DNA of 64,000 nt from Cochliopodium minus (lineage: Eukaryota; Discosea; Himatismenida; Cochliopodiidae), in contig JAMYWO010000010.1 in the NCBI GenBank assembly GCA_024220525.1, positions 152,551 through 216,550 of the forward strand. The letters are read 5' to 3'. Numbering within the stretch: position 1 is the first letter of the stretch; every line of letters begins with the position of its first letter. This document shows positions 10,330 through 22,718 of the stretch, piece after piece. The position numbers and the translations under genes are program-made. The notes under the pieces were generated by a model. The model had not been told where the DNA came from and searched no databases. It was given only the letters and a program-made list of their open reading frames with translations.

Positions 10330-11233
10330 TTTTTTTTTTTTTTTAGTTATTCTTTAGAACTTTTGCAATAATATTGACAAAGCATTAGCATGATTTCTTA
10401 ATATGGATAAATTATTTATTGTTTTGGGACTTAGGTATTCAATAATAATCCAATCCATTTTGATTTTTCATTTGTTGAAAATTTAATTTTTTAAATTGTA
10501 TTTGACATAATTCTTTCTTTGAAAAATCAATTAATGAAATCCAAAATATTTTGCCTCATTTGTTGAATATAGGGCAATAGAAAAAAAAGGGAATTTTGAA
10601 ATTATATTTTTTTAATTTTTCATTTTCAAAATCTAAAAAACGGAAATACAATAAAGATTAATCCATCCAATTTAGGTATCAATTTATGAATATTGGTATT
10701 ATTGTTCTTTTTTAATTGCGAATAAAACTTTTTTTTTCAAAAATATATATATATAAAGAAATCTTTAAAGACTATCTTTAAATTAATATTTCTTCAATTC
10801 ATTTTGATAAGAAAAGGAAACAAATTCATTTTCGAAAAGAAACTATAATTCCATTCAATTCAAGACAAATTTGGAGTTTATCTGGACACTTTAATTTTTA
10901 TGAATTTTTTTTTTTTAATTTTTAATAAAAAAGTTTTTAAACTTTTGAAAGAATATCTTCATTTTTGATCAAAAATGCCCTTTTCATCATTAAAACTTTT
11001 TCATTTATCTTTCCTTATAGCATTTCTTCAATATAAATGAAGAATTCTACAAATAAATAATTTTATATTATTTTTTAAAAATATAAAAAAAACTAAAATC
11101 AGGGTGCACATAAAAGAGTTCTATAAATTATAAAGAAAAAGGTAAATAAATTGTCTTATATATGGACACCATATTAATGAAAAAATAATCACAAATTTGA
11201 TTTATTAAAATATTAGATCTTATATTACACAAA
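10330..11233. other. Divergent intergenic region, no gene seen
   Basis: About 900 bp between the divergent starts of the Sec7 gene and the PAK-like kinase. It is highly AT-rich with T and A runs and an ATATATAT tract near 10743. No open frame with coding character, tRNA cloverleaf or repeat was recognised. It must hold both promoters, but no specific element can be assigned. Confidence 0.5.
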
Positions 11234-13367
11234 ATGAATAACTCTGATGATTTTGGGGATACCAGAAAATCATATAAGCTTTTAATATTAAAGCAAAGAT
11301 CTTCAGATGAAATAGAATTGATGAGAAAAAATTTATCTAATAAACTGGAAAGAAATTTAACACTGAAAGAAGAAATAACAGGGAAAGATCCATTCAAAAT
11401 TATAATCCCTTCATATAGAAATCCAGTTAAAGAAAATAAAGCAACAGATGATCAATTTTTGGAAAATGATGTGAATGAAAAAATAAACATAAGCAGGGAG
11501 AGATCTGCATCTATAAAAAGAAAGAAGGTGGACAATGAGACACCACAACTAAAATTCAAATGGGAGAAATCACAAACAACACAAAATCTTAGTTTGAGAA
11601 ATTCTACCACTGGATCGGATGACCCAAGACAAAAAACCATAAAAAAATCTTCACTCAATAATGTGAAAAATGAAAAGTTAAAGGGTTCAACCAGAGATTC
11701 CATGAAGGATACACCTAAAAAGGGAGATAAGAAAGAGACAGTCGTCGTATCTTCATATAATGATCTCCCCAAAAAGTTCCAGAGGGAAGTGGAGAATGCT
11801 AAGATCCCCATCGAAAGCATAGAGCCAAATTTATTCTCTCTCTTAAATATCCTCCATTTCTGCGACCATGGAACTGTATTCCTATTGAAGGATGGAGAAA
11901 ATGAGAGAAAGACCACCTCCCAAAAAAAATCTGTACAATATGACATAGTTTCGAAAGAAGGTGAAAAAAAAAAAATTTATATCTTCTTTTTGAATTATAT
12001 AGAATCTACATAAAATAAAAAATAAAAAAATATTTTTTTTATATTCCGTAATACAAAACAATTTATTATTTCCAACATAATTATATTTTCATTTTCAATT
12101 CTAAATATTCTTCAAATATATAATTATAGTTGAACTTCTCAGCATTGGAAATCCCAAAGATATGTTCAAACTTGGTCCTCAATTGGTAAAAAAAAAATTA
12201 TAATAATGAAATAAAGAATCTTGAACAATATATATAAAATATTCTTCATATTTCCTCATCCGCTAATTTTGAATAAAATTTTAATGTTTTCTTTCTTTGA
12301 TTAATAGGGCAAAGGAGGATTTGGAACTGTATTTGAAGCTAAGCCAAAAAAGAGACAAAAAGAAAAGCTTGCCATCAAAATCATTTCACATGCGAGCTCC
12401 CACCAAAAGAAATATAATCTTCGTGAGGTCGAATATCTCCTCAAATATAAACATACCAACATAGTAAATTTGCAAGGAGCATATAATGTTGGAGAAGAAT
12501 TATGGATCGTAATGGAACATCTTAGAGGTAAAATTATAAGATTTTTTTCAAAATTATGAATATTCAATTTATTTTAAATTTTTTTTGTATCAAAAGGTGG
12601 CACATTAACAGAGGCAAGAAACTCGCATCGCTTTTCTGAAGCTCAAATCGGATATATATCTAAACATCTTTTGATTGGAATTAATTTTCTACACAATAAT
12701 GGATTGATACACAGAGATATCAAATCACAAAATGTAAAATCGGAAATTTAATTTTTTTTTATTATTTAAGGCCTAAAATAATACAATATTGATTTTTGAA
12801 TATTGATTTTTGACTAATATTAATTTTAAAGGTAATGATGGCTGTGGATGGAACCATCAAATTGATAGATTTTGGACTTTGTCATGACACTAAAGTTTTT
12901 GGAAATGTCGTAGAAATGGTTGGTTCTCCATATTGGATGCCTCCAGGTAAAAAAAATCACCTTTTTGATTTAATTGCCCTCTAAATAAAAACTTTAAATT
13001 TTATTAATTTTTTTTTTTCCCAGAAATGATAAAGGGTGAAACACATTCGTTTGTTGCAGATATTTGGTCATTTGCCATTTGTATATTGGAACTCGCAAAC
13101 AACGAAGCACCCAACCGAGATAATAAGCTCAAAGCAATGTACACAGTCGCCACTGTTGGATTGCCCAACCCTCTTGCTAAACCCGAGAGGTGGAGCCATA
13201 ACTTCAAATGGTTTATAAGTGCTTGTTTGAAGACCAATCCTTCTGAAAGAGCTTCTGCAGCTGACCTTTTGGTTCATCCTTTCTTCAAGGATGTTGCTAG
13301 CCGATCTGTAATGACAGAAATTTTTTCTTCTATATTTATCACAAAGGCTCTAAACACCTTCCTCTAA
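11234..13367 (+). CDS. PAK/STE20-like serine/threonine kinase
   Basis: Exons 11234-11960, 12130-12185, 12308-12527, 12597-12733, 12832-12946 and 13024-13367 join in phase to about 532 residues. The kinase domain is complete: GKGGFGTVFEAK glycine loop, AIKII lysine, REVEYL glutamate, HRDIKSQN catalytic loop, IDFGLCHD and GSPYWMPPEM. The APE motif is PPE. The GSPYW segment and the substrate-loop style are those of the PAK branch of STE20 kinases. Just ahead, DLPKKFQREVENAKIP then LFSLLNILHF matches the PAK autoinhibitory/kinase-inhibitory segment. The remaining N-terminus is Lys/Ser-rich and I could not find the Cdc42/Rac-binding CRIB consensus (ISxPxxFxHxxHVG). Family role: cytoskeletal signalling. 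Small-GTPase control is therefore uncertain. Confidence 0.88.
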
Positions 13368-13672
13368 TTCTCCTCTTCTTTGTATTATTTTTCGTATTCT
13401 CACATATCAAAAAAAAACACAAAATGAAAAAAAAAATTTTATTTGTAAGATTTATTAAAAAATTAAAATTAAAAATTAAAAAGCTTAAGAAATCTTTCGA
13501 TTTTCCAAGATTCAAAATTTAAATAGACCACCATTCTAATATTAATTATTTTGAAAAGATTCTTTGGATTAAAATTTGTTTAAACAAAATTGTCGAGAAA
13601 AGAATCTTTTGTAAAAAATTTTTTTATTGAAATAAAATGATTTTAACCAATTCTTTCCAGAATTTTCTTCCT
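13368..13672. other. Convergent 3' intergenic region
   Basis: About 300 bp of AT-rich sequence between the stop codons of the kinase and the ubiquitin-fold gene. Nothing coding seen. It must contain both polyadenylation regions. Confidence 0.5.
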
Positions 13673-14605
13673 TTAGAATATTATACAATTTTTCCCCTTT
13701 TGGGGCTTGTTTTCATTGTTTTCAATTTTGTTGTCATTTTCATCGTCATTGGTGTTGTTGGAATCAGAGGTTTTGGGCTTGGGTTTTTCAAATCCATCTA
13801 ACTGAATTTAGAAAAAAATATATTTAAAAAAAATGAAATAATTAATTAATTAAATAAAAAAAAAACCTTGATATGAAAATCCACAATCTCTTTATCTTTG
13901 ATGTCAGGAATAAAGTCGTTTAGGGAAAGAGGATCTTCCATTGACTTGCCTTCGTAAACAACAGATACATGCTTGATGGGGATATCTTTGTTGTCCTTGA
14001 TCCATTTTTTTATGTTTCTGACCGTTTCACCTTTTGAAAATTTTTTTTCCTCAATTTCTTCGTCCTCCCAAATCATCTATTTGTTAAACAAAAAAAAAAT
14101 TCATCTTTTTGAAAAAATGGTATGTTCATAAAATCAAAATCTTGAATAAAAGTTTATTTGGCATTTATTTTTTATCTATGAAGAATATCATTGATTATAT
14201 TTTAAAAATTTCAGATCCTATCTCTTTTTAATTTGGATCCAATAAAATGATATTCCAAAATTACAATGTATTTATGATTCTTTTAATATCATCCATTTTG
14301 TGAACATAGTCATTGAGGATCTATATAATCAATACAATAAAATATGATAAGGTGATTATGGATTCATTTGATACCAAATAAAATTTTGGGTATTAAAATA
14401 CTCACATTCAAATAAAAGGAATAGATGATGGATTAGGATCGATGAGATCATTATCCATTCAACTTTAAAACTCCGTCCCTCAGTGGTATTATATATGTAT
14501 GTTCTATTTTTCTATTACCTTAACGATAATATCGCCTAGCATTTCAGTAATTTCATCTTGTTGATTGCTCTCTCCTTTCTTATTCAGGTCAATTTTCAAA
14601 TTCAT
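13673..14605 (-). CDS. Membrane-anchored ubiquitin-fold protein (MUB/UBL3-like) with CaaX end
   Basis: Three exons, 14605-14519, 14076-13867 and 13801-13673, all in phase 0, give about 141 residues. The middle exon is a ubiquitin-like fold: EKKFSKGETVRNIKKWIKDN, then HVSVVYEGKSMEDPLSLNDF and EIVDFHIK. A hydrophilic Asn/Asp linker follows and the protein ends CIIF, a CaaX box that would be prenylated (F in the last position favours geranylgeranylation). A ubiquitin fold plus a C-terminal CaaX and no diglycine end is the defining layout of MUB/UBL3 proteins, which sit on the plasma membrane, bind E2 enzymes and in animals sort cargo into vesicles. The first intron (442 nt) is unusually long for this locus; the family call rests on layout more than on residue identity. 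Confidence 0.7.
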
Positions 14606-14943
14606 TTTTTTGAAGGAAATTAGACCAAAATATTTTTTTATTTTTTTATTTTTGACAATGAGATTAACAGATTATTATATGCAAGATTGTTGGATAATTT
14701 TTTTTTTTTTGTATTCAAGAGATACGAAGCAAAACTAAACTATTTTTTTTAATTTGATGTGAAATTATTCGAAAAAAAGAATCAAATCTCGAAAAATTTG
14801 ATGAGGCAGTTTAAATTAATACAATTTTAATAGTTTTTGGATTATTATAATCTTTGAATCTTTTTTTTTTTTTAACTTCCAAAAACCATAGATTTTGAAA
14901 GATAAAAAAACCAAAAAAAAAAAAAAAAATAATAAAAAATAAT

Positions 14944-16554
14944 TTATTTCAAATAAGTTGCAATGTCGGAGAGCCAAGAAGTCAAAACAGTACCGTTGTA
15001 CTCCAACATGTCGGTCTCATAAGCGACAAGTTTGTGGGGAATGGAGAGTTCTTGCAAATCACCAGCGAGTTGGTTGCTGTTGGCAAAGTTAACAATGGAG
15101 CTACCACTGGCAGCGTTAATCATTACAGACACATCTGTGAGAAATTGTTGGTTCTCTGGGAGAGAAGGGGATCTAGGGATGATGATGTTATCAATGACCT
15201 TTTTTAAAAAAATAAAATAAAATTAGTTAAAAAAAAAATTGATAGATTTCAAATTCTTTTATGATTGAAGAAAATGGAACAAACAAAATTTTAATCAGTT
15301 CACTAATTTTTTGATGGAATTTATATCGAAAGATATGTTTATATAAAATCTTTGATTTCAAACTAAATATGAAAATATAACATATCAAATTTCATTCTTG
15401 ATATCATTTTTGATATGATTGTAATATGTATTTATTAAATTAAATAAGAGTTATTAAATATGAATTATAACTAATTTTTTTTTAACCTTTTCTTGATTCA
15501 TCTGATATATTTTTTCCAATCCTGCAAACATAGCGCTCTCTTCATCAAGATAGAAGTTGTTGTAGATTTGGAAGGTGGGATTGTAGGTGATATCCTTCAA
15601 TGCGATCTTGGGAACATCAAAACTTGATAATCTTCTGAGCCTTTGGATGGCGAGGAGAGTCACAGATGCACCATTTCCATCACCACCCATGTAAATATTC
15701 ATATTCACAGTTTGTCTATATTTTTTGAGATAATTCAAAGCTCTCAATGAATCTGGATGTTATAATCAATATTTGTTTAGAAAAAATCAACATCAAATAC
15801 TAATGAATAATATTTCCATCATATTATTCATCAAATGCAATTTCAATTTATAATTGCGCTGAATATCTGTATATAGGCGAGATTTCTCTTTAATAGAATA
15901 TTGGCACCGATGTGTCATTATTGTTGAAAATATATATATTTTTGGTAATTCGTTATATAAACAGTATCTTTTCAACAAATCAAAATAGAAGTAGTTTTAA
16001 AATTTATAAAATTTGAATATATCTTGTAGCTATTCATTGAAAGATCAATCAATTAAAAATTTATAAATTTTTTATTTACCTTCTATTTGAGTTCCCAAAT
16101 AATCAGGATCACCATTACCTGCACCTTGGAAATTAGGACCCAAAACAACGTATCCCAATCTAGCCAATTCACATAAAACATTTTTATCAGAAGTAGTGTT
16201 CCAAGCACCATGATTCCAAACGAGCCCATGTCTTTTGGTATTTACATTGTCTTCATCTATCGAAAATAAAAAGCCTGTAACATTAATAGGCTTTCCATTT
16301 CTATTTATTGATTGATAAGTGATTTCTCTATGTGATACAACAGATACACAATCCACTGATTCTTGTTGCCCTTGGATATGCAATACAAATATAATCAAAA
16401 ACATCATCAACAGAATCAACGCCAACAATAAAAAAACAACGAGATATCTGACATTACCCCAATTTTTTGAATAATCGCTTTTATAAAAATGATTTTTTGC
16501 ATCCATTGGTTCAGATGCGAATGGATCGTCCAATTGTTTTATTGTTTCCTTCAT
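14944..16554 (-). CDS. Type II membrane alpha/beta-hydrolase-like protein without visible triad
   Basis: Exons 16554-16080, 15752-15487 and 15198-14944 join in phase to about 331 residues. Residues about 36-60 are one long hydrophobic segment (YLVVFLLLALILLMMFL) after a polar N-terminus, giving a signal-anchor with the rest outside or luminal. The body follows the alpha/beta-hydrolase order: GLVWNHGAWNTTSDKN, ELARLGYVVLGPNFQGAGNG, DSLRALNYL, then the nucleophile elbow region NIYMGGDGNGASVTLLA. At the expected GxSxG the sequence reads GDGNG, without serine. The last block (AASGSSIVNFANSNQLAGDL, then PHKLVAYETDMLEYNG) lacks the usual Asp and His. It therefore looks like a non-catalytic member, possibly an adhesion or binding protein. 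An intron of 327 nt holds only a chance frame. Confidence 0.72.
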
Positions 16555-17021
16555 ATTTTATTATCCTATGATATTCTTCTCCTTTTTTTTATAGAAAGGA
16601 CCTTTGAGGAAAATATATTGAGAATATTTGAGTAAAATTTTTATTTATTTTTTCAGTGAGATATATATAAAAAATATTTATTCGCTTTCTCTGGAGAATC
16701 AAATTTTGTTATATAAACAAGAGATTGAAATTGGAAGTGAGAAAAAATAAATTCATTTAATCTTTTCACAAATCTTAATTTATAAATAAAGTTGAGAAAA
16801 GAATATGGAAAGATATATTTCAATTAGTTGTGAATGGTTGAATTTTGATCTTTATTTTTAAAACACATCAAAATACACATTTTCCTCTCAAAATACAATT
16901 TGAACCTAATTTCATGTTTTTCCTTTTTTTTTTATTTTTATTATAATTTATTTCAGAAATAATAAAAAAAAAAAATTAAAAATACTTTAAAAGGTTGGTT
17001 TCAAGGCTCTTTTTTATTTGA
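16555..17021. other. Divergent promoter region
   Basis: About 470 bp between the starts of the hydrolase-like gene and CBP80. AT-rich with T and A runs; no coding frame or RNA gene recognised. Confidence 0.5.
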
Positions 17022-20000
17022 ATGGATCAAAGAGGATACAATAATACATTCAATCAGAATAATGCCAAAGAAGAAAAGAAAATAATAAGAGTTATCACCG
17101 ACAAAAATAACAAAAGAAAATTTGACGAAGATTATTTCCCAAAAGATGAGCAAAAGATCAATAAATTGATAGTGGAATTGGGAGATACGAATATATTCGA
17201 GCCAGAAACAATCATATTTGATGCATCAAGAACACTAGAAATAGAAATGAAAAATCATAAAGTACAGATAATAGGAATAATAGTAAGGAGGTAAATATCT
17301 TCAAGAAAAGATTTTTTTTTAATTTTTGATCGATATATTTTGTAAAAAAAAAAAAATCTTCAAAATTATTGGATATGATCAATCAATAATAAAAATAAAA
17401 TTAAGATATGAAATTGATATAATATCCATATTTTATGATTCTCATCAAATTAAAACTGACTCCAAAATTAATATAAATAGTGCGATGAGTATTCCCGCCA
17501 AAACACCCCTCTATGGAACATTGGTTGGAATTTTAAATTTAAAATTGCCCGCATTTGGCTTAGAAATAGTAGATAGGACACATAAAGAGCTCAATAATAC
17601 TTTAATTAATAAAGAATTTACAAAATTTAAATTATTGGTGAGATTTCTATGTGAATTGGTGCATTCTGGGGTGTTGGATTGTTCATCTTTGATAGAATTA
17701 TTCGACAATTTATTGTACAAGGCCATGGAAGACAATTCACCACAAAGCAGATCTGATTTTTTCATATCTGTAGTATTGAATGCATTGCCATGGGTAATTT
17801 CGATTTTTTTTTTTTTTATCAATTTATTTTATTTATTTGATATAAATTTAAAACATTATAATAAATAATATATTTTTATTTCTTTATCTTCATTTTATTT
17901 TAGTGCGGCAAATTTTTGTTGAATCAAAGAAAACAGGATTTGATGAGAGTTTTGGGGATATGCACTAAATATTTCGAGAACAGAAACCAGACCATGTACT
18001 TCGGAATGAGAGCGTTCGAAGGAGAATCCATCTCCAAGGACTACCTCTTGACAGCTTACAACAGGATCACCTACTCTTTCTCAGAGTCTTGGAGGATCAA
18101 TTCCATCTTGTGTCCCTACAAACAACATCAAAAGAGACTAGATGAAGGAACTAAACATAAATTGGCACCATTGTACATTCCAGAATATGTAAATTATTTT
18201 ATAAAATTTTTTTGTATTTTTTTTAAATATTACATTTTTTTTAAATACAATTTCTTTTTTGTTTTTCTATTTTATTTACTCTTTTATAAAAAGTCGCCTG
18301 AACAAACCTTTCCCATCTTCAAAAACATACTTACTCTTTTCAACGAGGAAGACTTTGATAACATTTCGTTTATAGACAGATACATTGTGAGCGAGTACAT
18401 TTCTGACATCTTCCATCTTTTTTCCGACAGCGTTCAAGACTGTGCTAAACAAATCATGTTGATCCCTTTAAAGTCAAAAATTCATTACATTTTTGTTGAG
18501 GTAAATTAAATATTTAATTCATTTGTGAAAAATATTTTTCTTCAATATTGATAAATTTCTTTTTAATTTTTTTTTTAATCTATGAAATTTTTTTTTTATG
18601 AAATTCTCACAAATAAATCATGAATTAGGGATTTTTTTCCGAGCTTTTGAAACTTCCAGTGAGAGACACCAACACCGTCATGTTCTTCGTTTCCCTCATG
18701 ATCGTGCTCCTCGAGAAATATGGAGACGATTTGTCAGTTCCATTGGGAAAGGCAATAGACTATATGTTCATACATCTAGGTTCGATGGACGTCGAATCCT
18801 TCTTTGTTCTTTCTGACTACGTCGCTTTCCATTTGTCGAACTTTGATATCCACTGGCCTTGGGACTACTGGGAGCCTTACACTGAACAAACTGATACCAT
18901 TTCCTTCCAGCAGTTGTTCTTGAAAAGTTTGTTTCAGAAAATATGTAGGGTTTCTTACAGGTATGGTTTTTTTAATTTTTTTTTTTTTTGTAAAAAAATT
19001 TCTTTTTAATTTTTCTTTTCTTTGTTTAATTTTTTTTTTTGTGAAAATTTGCTCTTGTTTCTGTTTTAAACTCCTTTAAAATTTTATTTTCACCCTTAGA
19101 AACAACTTGCTGAATAGACTTCCCAACTACTACCACTGGATGGCACCTGAAGAAGAAACCGTGGCACATCCCTACCCCCTCGCCATCCTCCCCCAACACC
19201 TCATCCCGCCGCCACCCGTCATGCCTGAGTACTTCAATGAGTCCAGCAACCAACTCGACGGAAACTTGTCAATGAGTGATGGAATGAACTTGTCCATGAG
19301 CGAGAACTTGAGAGTCGACGGCAACAACTTGTCTGACAGCGACATGAACATTTCTAGTGGCAACATAACTCTCACCAACCTTGCCAACGAGATCTACAAC
19401 AAAACTATTAACGAAACTCAGGTGACCAACATCATTGAAACCAAGATCCTTCCGGTCTCCACCAACACCGAAAATAATTCTAATGACACCAATAACAACA
19501 TCAATAATAACATTAGTAACAACATAAATAATAACATCAATAATAACATAAATAACAACATAAATAACATTGATAATCACATTGATAATCACGTTATTAA
19601 TACGAACATCAGTGAAACTACGAATCACACTGCTAGTACAAATAATACCATCACAAATAACACTTCCAGCACAATTACTAATAACCCAGAGACTAATAAT
19701 GTTGGTACTCTTAACACCAACCCTCCGAGCACCAATCCCACCACTATTAGCTCTGGGGAGAACACTGGCATTGTTGGAAACCTTTCTGTGCCAATAAAGG
19801 AAGAGATCAAGTCTGAATCTGGAAATCTTTCCATTTCTCAAGGTATCAGCGAGACTAACGCCACCAATGGTAATATAATTATTTTATTTGTGTTTTTCAT
19901 TGAATTTTTTTTTTTTTTTTTTCAATAATAATGTTTTGTTTGAAATGAATTTTTTTTTTAAATATTTTCTCTTATTTTTTAAAATCATACAAATAATTTC

Positions 20001-21253
20001 TTTCGAAGAAACCAACACAACACCAGAACCCATCTTACCTAACCCACTGGCCTTGCAAACACTCGAGTGGGAAGAGACTGTGAAGGAGTCCAGCTTGGAA
20101 AGCTACTGCTTCTTTCAGCTCGAGAAGAAGATTCTCAACAAAGCCGACAATTCCGAATTTGCCAACTTCATCGACAACGATCCTCTCTTCTCTTCATTGA
20201 GCCCCAATCAACACATATCCATCCTCACGAATTTGTTTTTGTGGCAAGGAAGAAAAGTACAAAAAAATAAGAATTATTTTGGATTATTTTTTATTATTAA
20301 TTTTATTTATTTTTTTAAATTTTATTTTTTGCAATTTTAAATAGAAATTAATATTAATTTTTTTTTAAAAAAAAAAAGAGTTTCAGTCATTTTCTGTTTC
20401 GCTTCGAAAAATACTACACATCCTTTCAAAAGTTAGTAGACCTCCCAGAAAAAGCTACTATGGTGCTCGAGATCCTTGAGAACTTTTGGAAGACTAGCGA
20501 GCACAGACAAATTGTCATCAGTCAAAAATTTTACTCTTTCGAGATTGTTGATCACATTACCATTGCCAACTGGATATTTTCGTAACTTTTTTAAATTAGA
20601 ATTTTTAATTTTTCCAATTGATTTTTTTTTTAATTAAATTATTATTTTATTATTAAATCATTTTTTTTATTTTAATTATATTATTTTTTTTATTAATAAA
20701 ACATTTTGATATTTTTTAATTACAAAAAATTTTATTTACATCAAATTCTTCTTTATCACAATTCTTTTAATTTTAATTTTTTTTATTTAGTAAGGAAGAT
20801 GATTTCCACAAAAACTATTTGTGGCCCATCCTGCACTTTGTGACCCGCAAACTCACCACCAAGCTCACCGATCTCGAAAGTGACCTCTACCTCTGCCACC
20901 ACCAGCTCGAGAGGATCGATAACCCCAACCCCGAAACTAACCTCGACTACCTCAACCTCTCCCAACGATACACCATGCTCAACTCTTCCTATTTGACAAC
21001 AAAAAATTATTTTAAAGACTTAGTTTATCTCGTTTTTCAAAAATTTGTTATCGTCCTTTCTAATTTTGCACAGCACATCCACGATAATCATAAGTTCTCC
21101 ATTTTGTTCCATTTCTCTTTGGGCCAGCTCCTCTCTTTTGGCCGCAAGTTCGCCCCTTTCATTCGCCCCTATTTTGAGGAGCTTGACACTCTTGTATTTA
21201 CTAATGTTCATCCTAGAATCCGAGAAACTTTTGAGAGATTTAAGTTCTACTGA
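17022..21253 (+). CDS. NCBP1: Nuclear cap-binding complex large subunit CBP80
   Basis: Exons 17022-17290, 17481-17793, 17904-18188, 18294-18500, 18629-18960, 19100-19869, 20009-20256, 20379-20581 and 20791-21253 join in phase to about 1,030 residues. The three MIF4G-type domains of CBP80 are recognisable: TPLYGTLVGILN, LVRFLCELVHSGVL and FFISVVLNALPW in the first; FHLSNFDIHWPWDYW and ICRVSYR in the second; SFSHFLFRFEKYYTSFQ, EIVDHITIANWIFS and LWPILHFVTRKL in the third. CBP80 binds CBP20 and the m7G cap of nascent RNA in the nucleus and links to splicing, export and decay. The odd feature is a region of about 220 residues (19210-19869) between domains two and three that is almost wholly Asn/Thr/Ser, including long (Asn,Asn,Asn,Ile) runs. 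The family has only a short linker there. Family assignment is firm; splice sites are by eye. Confidence 0.93.
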
Positions 21254-21567
21254 AGAAAAAAATTAAAAAAAATTATTTAAAAATTCAATTCGAAAGAGAA
21301 AATAATTCTTAACTTTTTCAAAACCACTTTCTATAAATTTTTAATCAAATAAAATAAAAATAAAATAAGAGGAAGAGTATTTCGGGTTTGATGGATTTAT
21401 AGTAACAAGATGTTACAATTTAGAGCAATCATATCTTTGTTTCTATGTCAATCATATTATTATATTTTTGAGAATATAAAAATACGTGGAATATATATGT
21501 TAAATTAAGAATGCAAAGAAAAAAAAAAAAAATCATAAAATATAATATAAAAATTAAAAAAAATTAA
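21254..21567. other. Intergenic region
   Basis: About 310 bp of AT-rich sequence between tandem genes; terminator for CBP80 and promoter for the next gene are expected here. Nothing else seen. Confidence 0.5.
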
Positions 21568-22628
21568 ATGCAAATATTTGTTACAATATTTGGAAGATCT
21601 TCTTATTCTATTGAAGTTGAATTAGATGATAAAATAAGTACAGTGATTGAAAAAATAGAGTCTAAATGCAAATTAACCGATATTGATAATCATCTTTTGG
21701 CAATTAGAGAAAGAGAGTATTCATCATCAATTATGGATAGAGAAAAAACTTTGGAAGAATACAAAATAGTAAAGGAACAAACATTATTGTGAAAAATTTA
21801 TTAATCAATTTTTATTTTTATTTTAATTAATTTTTATTGATTAAAAAAAGTTTGACAGGATGGAGATTCATTGATGCTGAAGAAGATATTTATCCAGTCC
21901 CATTGATGTCAAATATAATTCCTTCAAAGAAAGTGACAGGAAATGAAAGATTGGAGTATTCATTTATGTATTTGTGCAACCAAAGAACAAAAGAGTTACT
22001 GAAAGAAATAGACTTAATTTCAGTAAATGATTATTATGAACGTGGAGTAATAGAGATGCTATGTGATGGGAACCCTCCAACCAATATGAGTTATATAAGA
22101 TACATGAAATATTATGACAAAAGATTGTGGGTTTTTTTGAAAAACACATCAGAAGAAAGATTAAAAGAGTTATTCAAAGATTGTTTGGAAAATACGAACA
22201 GTTTTGGCAGGAAAATAGTTACAGTGTTGAGAAATATTTATGCATCAACTGATCGTTCTCATTACTTGTTGGCTTTGTGGAACAAAGGGCTCAAACTTGA
22301 TAAAGAATGCATGGAACATATCCCAAACTCTAAATTGAAGGTTATTTTGTTAGAGTTAAATGATGTTGAATTCACATTTGGAGAGAGATACAAATTGTTG
22401 AATAAAAAATGTCCAATCACTCTTGATTTCATTGAAGAGCCTGCCATTTTACCTGATGGGACTGTTTATGAATACCAAGTCATTTGTGATTGGCTTCAAA
22501 AACATGACACAGATCCATTAACTAACTTACTTTTGAACAGGTCCTATTATAATGGGATTTTATCAAACAAGATTTTATTTTTGCCAAAGAAAAATTCATT
22601 CGAAACTTTTGAATTGATCAACAATTGA
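21568..22628 (+). CDS. Ubiquitin-like plus U-box protein, probable E3 ligase
   Basis: Exons 21568-21788 and 21851-22628 join in phase to about 332 residues. Residues 1-74 form a ubiquitin-like fold: MQIFVTIFGRSSYSIEVELD, a helix ending KIESKCKL and EREYSSSIMDREKTLEEY. A middle segment of about 180 residues, partly helical, has no recognised domain. Residues about 270-315 are a U-box: KCPITLDFIEEPAILPDG, then YEYQVICDWLQKHDTDPLTN, with the conserved Pro, the D/W pair and the DP turn. U-boxes recruit E2 enzymes without zinc. The Ubl could bind the proteasome or dock an E2. The substrate is unknown. A Ubl at the N-terminus with a C-terminal U-box is less common than U-box with ARM or TPR repeats. 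Confidence 0.82.
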
Positions 22629-22718
22629 TATTTGAGAAAAATAAATCTTTTAATCTGCCAACAAAGTAATATTTTGTAAAAAGAACTTTAATACAAAGAA
22701 CAAAAAAACCAATCAAAA

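Noticed and set aside
11248-11400. Possible RPEL-type actin-binding motif in the kinase N-terminus
   Set aside because: The Arg-Pro-x-x-x-Glu-Leu core is absent; only a loose Leu/Lys pattern remains.
15793-15978. 61-codon minus frame inside the hydrolase-like gene
   Set aside because: Lies within an intron whose flanking exons join in phase.
19269-19841. Long minus-strand Val/Ile-rich frame
   Set aside because: Antisense of the Asn-rich part of CBP80; composition is what reverse-read Asn codons give.
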